From contig MHEF01000122.1 of the NCBI GenBank assembly GCA_001805125.1, positions 1-20,039 of the forward strand: 20,039 nt of DNA, given 5' to 3'. The first letter of the stretch is position 1. Every line of letters starts with the position of its first letter. The DNA comes from Nitrospirae bacterium RBG_13_39_12. GTDB taxonomy: Bacteria > Nitrospirota > Thermodesulfovibrionia > Thermodesulfovibrionales > SM23-35. Position numbers and translations under genes: made by a program. The notes under the pieces were generated by a model that worked only from the letters and a program-made list of their open reading frames with translations, was not told the DNA's origin and did no database searches. This document shows, piece after piece, positions 7,489 to 14,125 of the stretch.

Positions 7489-9476
7489 AGTCTGCTAAAA
7501 AGTTTCTCATTGCTCTTGCCGGACAGCCAAACGTCGGAAAATCTACCGTATTCAATCTTCTCACTGGATTGTCCCAGCATGTTGGCAACTGGCCGGGAAA
7601 GACAGTAGCAAAAAAAGAAGGTGTCTATGTCTCGGAAGAGGTGGATATGAGGATAATCGACCTCCCCGGAACATACAGCCTGACAGCTTTCTCTGAGGAA
7701 GAGAGGGTTGCGAGGGACTTTATAATAAAAAAGAAACCAGATGTCGTTGTTCTTATAGCCGGCGCATCTGCTCTTGAAAGAAGCCTTTATTTACTGTCAG
7801 AACTGCTCCTTCTGGGACCTCCAATCGTGATTGCCCTTAATATGATGGATGTTGCGGATGAGCATGGCATTCAGATAGATTTTGATTCCCTCAAGGCATC
7901 CCTTGGAATACCTGTCGTCCCGATAATTGCTACAAAGAACAAGGGATTAAAGGAACTTGTATCACAGGTGGTTTCCATTGCAAAGGGAAATCTTGATGAA
8001 TATAAACCCTCGCTTCCCGAAGTATCAAGGGATCACATAAACGTTTATCATCTGCTGGTAGAAAAGGTTAAAGAACATATACCCCGTCCTTATACTTCCC
8101 GCTGGGCAGTTACAAAGCTCATGGAGGGAGATCCAAATGTATTAAAAATGCTGGGAAAGGTTCTGCCGGCTGACAGATGGGAAGACGTCGGGGTTCTCCT
8201 GCGTGAACATGAGGATTCACTTCTTGCTGTTGTTAAGGGGAGATATGAATGGATAGAGTCTGTTATCCGTGCCTCTGTCTCCAGATATAAGAGAGGACAG
8301 GTTCTTGTTACGGACCGCTTAGACCAGGCGCTCACACGACCTGTGTTCGGAATTCCAATCCTTCTGGGAGTGCTTGCCTTTATTTTTTTTCTTACATATG
8401 GTCTGGGGACGCCGATACAGGGTGCACTTGAAGCGCTGGAAAACTCTTTTGCAAGATGGATCGAGCCCTATCTTTCAGGAACTCCGGGATGGGTCAGCGG
8501 AATCATAATAGAAGGGGTTATTGGAGGTGCGGGAACTGTCCTGACGTTCCTGCCTATACTTGTTATTTTTTTTGCTTCCATGGCGTTTCTTGAGGATGTC
8601 GGCTACATGGCGCGTGCAGCCTTTGTGATGGACAGGTTCATGCACATAATAGGTCTTCACGGGAAGAGCTTCCTTCCTCTTTTTCTTGGGTTCGGGTGCA
8701 ATGTGCCTGCAGTTATGGGGGCGAGGATAGTGGAGTCGAGGAGGGCAAGGCTCTTAACGGTATTTCTGGCCCCGTTTGTTCCGTGCACAGGCAGGCTTGT
8801 GGTTCTGACCTTTGTGACAGCCGCAGTTTTCAGGGAGAAAGCGGCTTTTGTTTCGTGGTCCCTTGTTGCCGTGAACATATTGGCCCTCGGGCTTTTCGGA
8901 ATGTTTGTGAGCAGGGTGTTTCTGAGAGGGGAACCAATGCCTTTCATAATGGAACTTCCACTATATCACAGGCCGAACCTCAGAACAATTGGAATGGTTG
9001 TATGGAGCAGGACAAAGGCTTTTGTCAGGCTGGCAGGGACGGTTATACTCGGCTTTTCAGTGTTGCTGTGGATTATATCCAACTTTCCAGGGGAAACTAT
9101 AGAGGACAGTGTGCTTGGATATATTGGACGTTTTATCGGGCCATTGGGGGCGCCCATTGGTCTGGACTGGAGGATGATAGTTGCCCTTCTGGCGAGCTTT
9201 GTTGCCAAGGAGAACTCAATAGCAGCCCTTGGAGTATTGTATGGAGTTGGTGAGGTTGGACTGAGAAGTGTCCTGCCGGAAATGATGAGCCATGCATCAG
9301 CTCTTTCATTCCTCGTTGTTTTGATGCTTTTCATACCTTGTGCGGCAACGATGGTCGTTATGCGTAAAGAGATGGGGAACTGGAGATGGTTTCTGTTCTC
9401 ACTCGTTTTTATGCTTCTTATCTCGTTCGGAAGCGGGATGCTGGCATACCGCCTTGCGCTGCTTTTAGGGATATAA
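7485..9476 (+). CDS. feoB: Ferrous iron transport protein FeoB
   Basis: A 663-residue inner-membrane Fe(II) transporter with an N-terminal G domain. G1 GQPNVGKST is at residues 13-21, the switch region HVGNWPGKTV at 32-41, G3 DLPG at 59-62 and G4 NMMD at 119-122. A helical spacer domain follows to about residue 275. The membrane part then shows typical FeoB motifs: VGYMARAAFVMDRFM, GCNVPAVMGARIVE with the conserved Cys, and APFVPCTGRL. Length is slightly below that of E. coli FeoB (about 770). No FeoC-like gene follows. Transcription probably comes from the fur promoter(s) or from an undetected promoter in 6951-7221. Confidence 0.97.
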   Translation: MKSAKKFLIALAGQPNVGKSTVFNLLTGLSQHVGNWPGKTVAKKEGVYVSEEVDMRIIDLPGTYSLTAFSEEERVARDFIIKKKPDVVVLIAGASALERSLYLLSELLLLGPPIVIALNMMDVADEHGIQIDFDSLKASLGIPVVPIIATKNKGLKELVSQVVSIAKGNLDEYKPSLPEVSRDHINVYHLLVEKVKEHIPRPYTSRWAVTKLMEGDPNVLKMLGKVLPADRWEDVGVLLREHEDSLLAVVKGRYEWIESVIRASVSRYKRGQVLVTDRLDQALTRPVFGIPILLGVLAFIFFLTYGLGTPIQGALEALENSFARWIEPYLSGTPGWVSGIIIEGVIGGAGTVLTFLPILVIFFASMAFLEDVGYMARAAFVMDRFMHIIGLHGKSFLPLFLGFGCNVPAVMGARIVESRRARLLTVFLAPFVPCTGRLVVLTFVTAAVFREKAAFVSWSLVAVNILALGLFGMFVSRVFLRGEPMPFIMELPLYHRPNLRTIGMVVWSRTKAFVRLAGTVILGFSVLLWIISNFPGETIEDSVLGYIGRFIGPLGAPIGLDWRMIVALLASFVAKENSIAALGVLYGVGEVGLRSVLPEMMSHASALSFLVVLMLFIPCAATMVVMRKEMGNWRWFLFSLVFMLLISFGSGMLAYRLALLLGI

Positions 9477-9477
9477 C

Positions 9478-9690
9478 CGGGTTAACCCGAAAAATGCAGT
9501 TGATTATCATTCATGCCAGTCACAAAGGCTGCAAAATCTTTACAAAGCAGAATATGGTTGTCTTATGTAATTACAATGCACTGATTGAAACCGTGCAGGT
9601 TTGCTCTGAACGCATACTGCCTACAAAGGAACTGCTGGTAAAGCTTTTGCAGCCCATGTGACTGCCTTCTTATTATTGTTTTTTCGGGTA
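9478..9690. repeat. Foldback (MITE-like) element behind feoB
   Basis: Starts with the palindrome CGGGTTAACCCG (9478-9489), two bases after the feoB stop. The outer inverted repeat is ACCCGAAAAA (9485-9494) against TTTTTCGGGT (9680-9689). An inner pair, 9513-9543 against 9638-9668, matches at about 26 of 31 positions; its best part is GGCTGCAAAATCTTTAC against GTAAAGCTTTTGCAGCC (16 of 17). The loop is about 94 bp. This could be a small non-autonomous mobile element or a structured RNA. A 55-codon frame inside (9494-9661) has no Shine-Dalgarno and is not called as a gene. Confidence 0.6.
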
Positions 9691-9738
9691 AATTTCAAAG
9701 GAGTAGTTACTAATAAGACCATAAGTAAAGCCACATCT

Positions 9739-9880
9739 GTCATTCCCGCTTGTCGGGAATCTTTCTGATTCCCCCTTAGTAAAGGGGGTTAGGGGGTTGT
9801 TGTTAATCAAATAAACTATGCACCCCTACACCCCTCTCAAGAGGGGACGAAGAAGGATTCCGGACAAGAGCCGGAATGAC
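9739..9880. repeat. Composite GTCATTCC...GGAATGAC repeat
   Basis: Begins with GTCATTCCCGCTTGTCGGGAAT (hairpin). It contains CCCCCTTAGTAAAGGGGG with GGTTAGGGGG (9769-9797) and a CCCCTCTCAAGAGGGG hairpin near 9830-9846, and ends GCCGGAATGAC. The last 25 bases (9856-9880) are the exact reverse complement of 13787-13811. It is a nested assembly of the repeat types seen elsewhere in the window. Together with the foldback it fills the 500-bp space between the convergent feoB and lipoprotein genes; I see no gene there. Confidence 0.72.
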
Positions 9881-9976
9881 AAAATTGACATGTGAATGTG
9901 GTTATACTTATGAACTCCTTAGTAGCTGGTTTGGATTTTGCCCTGTGCAGGCAAAGGAGAGTTGTACATTAAAATA

Positions 9977-10918
9977 TTATCCCGGATTAATCTGCCTTGT
10001 CCCGGGCTTAATCTCAAGGTTAAAACTCTGTGTTGCCTCACCGCCGTGTCCATCGCTGACAGAGATACTAAAGGTGGTTTTTCCCTCAAACTCAGGCGGC
10101 ACATTCCATTTTATTAATCCGGTTGAAGGTCCGATAGTCATTCCGGAAGGAGCGGTTTTTAGAGAATAGGTAAGCTGGTCTCCGTCTGGGTCATTAGCGT
10201 TCACCTGCTGGGAATAGAGATTTCCATCAAAATTATGCTTTTTGTCTTCAATAATCATGGGCGGCAGATTCGATATCTCTCTGTGCAAAATAACCGGCTG
10301 GCCGTAAGCTTCTCCATCATAAGGAGTTATTTTTATGTCTACCTTATCGCCTCTTTTGACCGGTGCGCCTATCTGCCTGTTGTTTCCTGCGGGTTCCCCG
10401 TTTTTGGTCCATTCATACGAGATGGTTACCTCATCTTCGTCCGCATCGCTGCCGGAAGCATCAATGCTCAGAGTATCACCCGGCTTGAAAACCTCAGGAA
10501 GGATTCTGACCCTTGTGATTACAGGCAGGGCATTTTTAATCTCTATTCTGTTGGAAAAAATTTCCTTGCCTTGCACTGCTACCCTGACCTGGACATTGTC
10601 ACCGCGCTTTAACTCTGATGAAGTAAAGCGGGAAGGATCGGAGGTTGTTGTTATTTTTTCATTTACCATCCAGTCTATCTTTGCATCAGAGAGTTTAAAC
10701 CCAACTGCAATTATATATAATTCTGTATTACGCGAGGCATTTTCAGGTGCGATTTGCAGCGGATAGAGCCCACTGCCTGAAGAAACAGGCGGCGTGGACA
10801 GTTCAGAAACGCCGCTTCCTGCCGGTTCTGAAGATTTGTTGTCACCCACTTCAGCAGGCTTTTCTGATGAGCAGGACAGGAAAAAAAACAGGCTTATACA
10901 ACACAAAAGTTTATACAT
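9977..10918 (-). CDS. Putative Ig/cadherin-like lipoprotein of the minor pilin operon
   Basis: No specific family name recognised. From the ATG at 10918 it has 313 residues. It begins with a short signal peptide (MYKLLCCISLFFFLSC) ending in a lipobox-like FLSC, with Cys16 as the probable lipidated residue. An in-frame TTG at 10933 overlaps the pilX-like stop and is an alternative start. A Ser/Pro/Gly-rich linker follows. An Ig/PKD-like domain contains DASGSDADEDEVTISYEW. The C-terminal domain resembles the putative-Ig (He_PIG)/cadherin-like family, with NANDPDGDQLTYSL, PSTGLIKWNVPPEFEG and SVSDGHGGEATQSF. The acidic DADEDE and DPDGD stretches could bind calcium. As last gene of the pilin operon it may help assemble or anchor the pilus at the outer membrane; this is inference from position. 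Confidence 0.8.
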   Translation of the reverse strand: MYKLLCCISLFFFLSCSSEKPAEVGDNKSSEPAGSGVSELSTPPVSSGSGLYPLQIAPENASRNTELYIIAVGFKLSDAKIDWMVNEKITTTSDPSRFTSSELKRGDNVQVRVAVQGKEIFSNRIEIKNALPVITRVRILPEVFKPGDTLSIDASGSDADEDEVTISYEWTKNGEPAGNNRQIGAPVKRGDKVDIKITPYDGEAYGQPVILHREISNLPPMIIEDKKHNFDGNLYSQQVNANDPDGDQLTYSLKTAPSGMTIGPSTGLIKWNVPPEFEGKTTFSISVSDGHGGEATQSFNLEIKPGTRQINPG

Positions 10919-10929
10919 AATTTGCTGTA

Positions 10930-11517
10930 TCAATATTCATAGAGTATGGACAGCTTAGCCCTTTCAGACGGGTTAGCCGGATTTTCCGCATCCATCTCTA
11001 TTGTATAAAGGTAAGGGATGCTGGTTACAGGTATTTCGCCGGAACCTGACGATACGACGCCTGACATTATCAGACCCAGATCTCCGCCGGAGTTGCCGTC
11101 AACTGTGTCGACTATCTTTGCGTAGGCTGTATATGCCGGGTTTCCGATGGTTAAAGTCATATCATAGGTGGTTGCAGTTCCAGGGATGATAGTTGTCGAG
11201 TCATCACAAGCTGCATTCCAGTCCTTTGTAGATTTGGTAAGTTTATCAACAAGGCATGTTGATGACGCAGTAACAGCATAATTAAGGCCAGGAATATATG
11301 GGTCCCCTCTTACAGCAATAAGCTGATAGAAAACATCCGTACCGCCCACAGCAGCCTGATAGGCAGTTTTGTACCTTTTTTGCATACCTGAGGTCTGTGT
11401 TCCTGTTGTTATCATGGATATCAGCCCTGCCATGATGATGAGCGCTATAGCTGCCAGTATCACTATCATTGCAAGGGCAATGCCTTTTTCACTTCTTAAA
11501 AGTTTCATCAGTTTCAT
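10930..11517 (-). CDS. PilX-like minor pilin (type IV pilus assembly)
   Basis: A 195-residue prepilin-like protein. The leader MKLMKLLRSEKG is followed by IALAMIVILAAIALIIMAGL, a hydrophobic stem typical of PilX proteins; predicted prepilin peptidase cleavage is after Gly12. The residue at +5 is Met instead of the usual Glu, as is common for PilX/GspK-type minor subunits that start a pilus. The segment SGMQKRYKTAYQAAVGGTDVFYQ resembles the conserved region after the stem in PilX. A pair of Cys residues (about 88 and 104) may form a disulfide. The ATG overlaps the pilW-like stop as TAATG, suggesting translational coupling. Confidence 0.85.
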   Translation of the reverse strand: MKLMKLLRSEKGIALAMIVILAAIALIIMAGLISMITTGTQTSGMQKRYKTAYQAAVGGTDVFYQLIAVRGDPYIPGLNYAVTASSTCLVDKLTKSTKDWNAACDDSTTIIPGTATTYDMTLTIGNPAYTAYAKIVDTVDGNSGGDLGLIMSGVVSSGSGEIPVTSIPYLYTIEMDAENPANPSERAKLSILYEY

Positions 11518-12713
11518 TATGACCCCAGATTTGTTGGTTTCACAACCATTTTGTATAACTTCCAGCGGTAACGCTGGTAATTTGTTATAGTTGAAAGGTC
11601 AACGTTATGCCCCAGCGCTGCGAGCCCGATTTCACCGACTAATACACAAGTGCCGCAGCTACCATCAAAATTGTCATATTGAAATCTGGGGTCTATCTGT
11701 CCTTCATGGGAGAGGATGTAAACCCTGACTTCACTTACCTTGCTTCTTATATCTTCAGCAACATAGCCTACAGTCTTTATATCGTCCATATAGCGATCAG
11801 TAGACCCGGCAAAACCCACACTACAATCCCCATCACTGTCGATGTCAATACAATAAACGACCTGGAAATCAAGCACGCAATCAAGAAGCGGGAGATAACT
11901 GAAAGTTCCAGTAGCATCGTGGTCCATTGTAGCTTTATACAAGATGCCTGTGCCCGGTGCACATCTATCCGGCATGGAAGCAGGTATTCGGATAGAATAA
12001 TCAGCCCTGTTAAATGGCCTTTTCGGAGTGTCAGCACTGCTGGTGTTAATGCCGTATACAAGGTTTGAAGGCAGATCAGCACCCGGAGCCCAGCCTGCTG
12101 GCGTTGTTTTTATTGATCCAAGAGTTGTATAGAAATTTGCGCCGCTTGTAATCAGGGTTCTTGCGTTTGCATCAGCGGTTCCGGGAGAAATAACAATTAC
12201 CCTGTTGGTATCCGCTAAATCTTCACCTGAAGACCCCCAGACCCTCGGATTAAATGTATCTGGAAATGTGGCGGGATCCGGCGCTTTCAGGATTGTAGAT
12301 TTACTGCTCGCATCATTCCGTGCAACACTTACTGACTTTATTACTAAATAGTCTGAGTTACTGAAGATGTTATTTGGAGCGGCAAACGTTGCGTTGTTCT
12401 CGCTTACAATAGCCCTCGGCGCCAAATACGGGGCGGAACCGGTCGCGTCATTAAGGCTGAAGGGGTTACTACCTGACTCCGAATAAGCGATAAGACCGTT
12501 CCACGGCAGTCCGTATCCTGCGTGCTCTATATCCTGTCTCAGGAGTTCAAGCCCTACCAGTCCCTCAATACTTGTCTCTGCTATCCTGCTCTGTTGCTTG
12601 AACTGGGTCAGGAGTCCGGTAAAAACACTTGTGGCAGAAGCTATAAAAAGCACAAAGATAACCATTGTTATCATCAGCTCAACCAGACTGTATCCGTCTT
12701 CACGCTTAATCAT
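11517..12713 (-). CDS. PilW-like minor pilin (type IV pilus assembly)
   Basis: A 398-residue prepilin. The short leader MIKREDG is followed by YSLVELMITMVIFVLFIASA; cleavage is expected after Gly7, and the +5 Glu is Glu12. The pattern GLELLRQDIEHAGYGLPW about 30-40 residues after the stem is typical of PilW-type minor pilins. The large C-terminal domain contains several Cys residues (DRCAPG, LLDCVLDFQVVYCIDIDSDGDCS, GSCGTCVL). It also has DIDSDGDC, a possible calcium-binding loop. Start and stop overlap the neighbouring genes by one base each (TAATG), so this is a tightly packed operon. Confidence 0.88.
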   Translation of the reverse strand: MIKREDGYSLVELMITMVIFVLFIASATSVFTGLLTQFKQQSRIAETSIEGLVGLELLRQDIEHAGYGLPWNGLIAYSESGSNPFSLNDATGSAPYLAPRAIVSENNATFAAPNNIFSNSDYLVIKSVSVARNDASSKSTILKAPDPATFPDTFNPRVWGSSGEDLADTNRVIVISPGTADANARTLITSGANFYTTLGSIKTTPAGWAPGADLPSNLVYGINTSSADTPKRPFNRADYSIRIPASMPDRCAPGTGILYKATMDHDATGTFSYLPLLDCVLDFQVVYCIDIDSDGDCSVGFAGSTDRYMDDIKTVGYVAEDIRSKVSEVRVYILSHEGQIDPRFQYDNFDGSCGTCVLVGEIGLAALGHNVDLSTITNYQRYRWKLYKMVVKPTNLGS

Positions 12714-13225
12714 TATGCCCTTAATATCGTTACAATAGTATGGTTATAGGTCTCACCCTTCCATACCCATGAAACACTTACAGTTATCTGTTTGATATCT
12801 GCGTCCAGCGTGTCAATGGTAATATCTGTAAGTACATTAAGCTGTTCACCAATTATATTCCTTATTTTCCTTAATCTCATAGCCCCTTCTATATCCCCTG
12901 TTTGAAGTTGATCTTCATCTATAGTGGGAATAGTTAACGGGTCAGGGTCAGTAGCCCCGTTCAAATCCAAATCGCTAAAAGGTCTGTTTCTCATCTCGCT
13001 CATTCTCTGGTCTGCTATCATTACAGCTTCATCTCTCAGGAGATTTCTCGTGTTGGAATCAATGCCCACCAGAGCGGTCTGCATCAGGGCAAGAAAGACC
13101 ACAAGGGCTACCACAAGGGCAATCATTACCTCAATCAATGTCAGACCTGTAATCCCCCCTAACCCCCCTTTAGTAAATGGGGGAAGGGGGGATTTGAATG
13201 TTTTATTTAGCAACGCAACTTCCAT
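12713..13225 (-). CDS. PilV-like minor pilin with a repeat-lengthened leader
   Basis: A 170-residue prepilin from the ATG at 13225; the frame is open to 13264, deeper inside the previous gene. The stem GLTLIEVMIALVVALVVFLALMQT is a classic type IV prepilin N-terminus with Glu at +5. Predicted cleavage is after Gly27, giving a leader of about 27 residues where 5-12 is usual. The excess, KSPLPPFTKGGLGGIT (residues 11-26), is encoded by a palindromic noncoding-type repeat at 13151-13194. The start overlaps the previous gene by 23 bases, and its stop overlaps the pilW-like start. No TTG or GTG gives an obviously better short leader within the repeat. Product class is confident; the exact start is less so. 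Confidence 0.86.
   Translation of the reverse strand: MEVALLNKTFKSPLPPFTKGGLGGITGLTLIEVMIALVVALVVFLALMQTALVGIDSNTRNLLRDEAVMIADQRMSEMRNRPFSDLDLNGATDPDPLTIPTIDEDQLQTGDIEGAMRLRKIRNIIGEQLNVLTDITIDTLDADIKQITVSVSWVWKGETYNHTIVTILRA
13151..13194. repeat. Nested palindromic G/C-tract repeat inside the pilV-like gene
   Basis: Outer perfect arms AATCCCCCC (13151-13159) and GGGGGGATT (13186-13194) enclose ACCCCCC-TTTAGTAAA-TGGGGG. The TTAGTAAA core between C and G tracts matches the intergenic copy at 9769-9787. On the minus strand it reads in frame as SPLPPFTKGGLGGI. Similar peptides (PPLPPFSKGG type) are familiar from this kind of repeat in other bacteria. Confidence 0.8.
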
Positions 13226-13739
13226 TCCATTTCCCCAAATTTGTTCTTGTCTCTGATACAACAATGCAGTCGTAATCAGGATTAGAATCAGTGTATGTCA
13301 TCCGTACAGTTCCATAATTTCCGTACGTCGCATCAGAAGATGGCAAATCTGCATCCAGCGCAAGACCATTTGTAGTGAATCTTAAAGGATCTGCAGTAGT
13401 CGCGTTAATAGGGGATGAGGGGTTTGTATTTTTCTGCAGAACCTGCGTATCAGCTCCTGGTTCAAGTGACCCGTTGCCGTCAGGCGCAGGACTTGTATCT
13501 TCGTATATGGTGTACTGTCTTGCTGTAAAGGTCACAAAATGCATTCTGTTTCTCTGCATTGCCCTTGCCCTCACATTCGTAAGGTCAGCATACATATCTT
13601 TAACCTCACTTTCTATTTTGCTGGTGGACATCCAGCCCTGAAAGCTGAAGGCAAGACCAACGACAAGGGCAACCATCACAGAGACCACAACGATTAGCTC
13701 GACTAAAGTTACGCCGTCCTCGTTCATTAATATCTTCAT
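13203..13739 (-). CDS. FimT/GspH-like pseudopilin
   Basis: A 178-residue prepilin and first gene of the minor pilin operon. The leader MKILMNEDG is followed by VTLVELIVVVSVMVALVVGLAFSF; cleavage is expected after Gly9, with the +5 Glu at residue 14. The following pattern (SEVKDMYADLTNVRARAMQRNRMHFVTF) is typical of the GspH/FimT domain. Two Cys near the C-terminus (DYDCIVV and NGSCVAK) could pair. FimT-type pilins in some species bind DNA during transformation; with dprA nearby this is a possibility, not a demonstrated role. No good Shine-Dalgarno is seen. Its upstream gap to pilY1 is filled with repeats, so it may have its own promoter or rely on read-through. Confidence 0.85.
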   Translation of the reverse strand: MKILMNEDGVTLVELIVVVSVMVALVVGLAFSFQGWMSTSKIESEVKDMYADLTNVRARAMQRNRMHFVTFTARQYTIYEDTSPAPDGNGSLEPGADTQVLQKNTNPSSPINATTADPLRFTTNGLALDADLPSSDATYGNYGTVRMTYTDSNPDYDCIVVSETRTNLGKWNGSCVAK

Positions 13740-13754
13740 TTTATAATTATAACA

Positions 13755-13774
13755 CCCTGCGGTCTCTGCCGCAG
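13755..13774. repeat. CCCTGCGG hairpin repeat, left copy
   Basis: CCCTGCGGTCTCTGCCGCAG, repeated exactly at 13910-13929. Together the two copies flank the GTCATTCC element. Confidence 0.75.
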
Positions 13775-13786
13775 TTCCAATTTTCT

Positions 13787-13880
13787 GTCATTCCGGCTCT
13801 TGTCCGGAATCTTTCCGGAAGGATTCTCTCCTCGGCGAGTCGCTGAGGCGACCCGACAAAGCTTTGCTTGCGGGAATGAC
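13787..13880. repeat. GTCAT...ATGAC dispersed repeat, copy B
   Basis: Starts GTCATTCCGGCTCTTGTCCG and ends GCGGGAATGAC. Its first 25 bases are the exact reverse complement of 9856-9880. Its middle, GGAAGGATTCTCTCC through GGCGACCCGACAA, is the same as in copy A (4808-4910). It has 10 additional bases (AGCTTTGCTT) before the shared end. Confidence 0.78.
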
Positions 13881-13909
13881 ACAAAAAATAAACATTCAAA
13901 TAATGGACG

Positions 13910-13931
13910 CCCTGCGGTCTCTGCCGCAGGG
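13910..13931. repeat. CCCTGCGG hairpin repeat, right copy
   Basis: CCCTGCGG-TCTCTG-CCGCAGGG is a perfect 8-bp stem. No T-run follows on either strand, so it is not a typical intrinsic terminator. Confidence 0.75.
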
Positions 13932-13977
13932 TTCTTCACTAAATTACTAAAAAGTGTATAAGTGGCATCATTATTGA

Positions 13978-14055
13978 AAAATCTCCCCTTTCCCCTCTTT
14001 GCCAAAGAGGGGTGCATTTCCTCCCTTTGGTAAAGGGAGGTGAGAAGGGATTTTA
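13978..14055. repeat. Double-hairpin REP-like element between pilY1 and the pilin operon
   Basis: Two near-perfect hairpins sit side by side: CCCCTCTTTGCCAAAGAGGGG at 13992-14012 (quoted without its first base: CCCTCTTTGCCAAAGAGGGG) and CCTCCCTTTGGTAAAGGGAG at 14020-14039, closed by G at 14040. Outer AAAATC and GGATTTT ends also pair. It may act as an mRNA 3'-end stabiliser or weak terminator after pilY1. The 386-bp gap 13740-14125 holds this element and the repeats to its left; I see no gene. Confidence 0.65.
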
Positions 14056-14125
14056 TAATAAATGTCCTCATACTTATGATCGTTTTAATAATGTCCTGTT
14101 GAAAAGTTTTTTTTCAGCTTCAACC

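Noticed and set aside
9478..9494. CGGGTTAACCCG followed by AAAAA as an intrinsic terminator of feoB.
   Set aside because: The run after the palindrome is A on the coding strand, not T, and the palindrome has no separate loop.
9386..9661. Open frame overlapping the feoB end and the following gap, including a 55-codon ATG frame at 9494 that might be a FeoC-like gene.
   Set aside because: No Shine-Dalgarno, no FeoC winged-helix or cysteine pattern, and the frame is built from the arms of the foldback repeat.
9884..9913. TTGACA near 9885 as a plus-strand promoter.
   Set aside because: No acceptable -10 at 16-18 bases, and no plus-strand gene follows.
9876..10169. Plus-strand frame beginning MTKLTCECGYTYEL with several Cys.
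   Set aside because: Starts inside the GGAATGAC repeat end, lacks a ribosome site, and runs antisense into the well-supported lipoprotein gene.
10930..11517. Missing Glu at +5 in the PilX-like stem as a sign of a defective pilin.
   Set aside because: PilX/GspK-type minor subunits commonly lack this Glu, so it is a family trait.
13736..14071. Minus-strand 111-codon frame between pilY1 and the fimT-like gene.
   Set aside because: It is entirely translated repeats (SLAKRGKGRFF-type and ESFRQ-type peptides) with no ribosome site or coherent domain.
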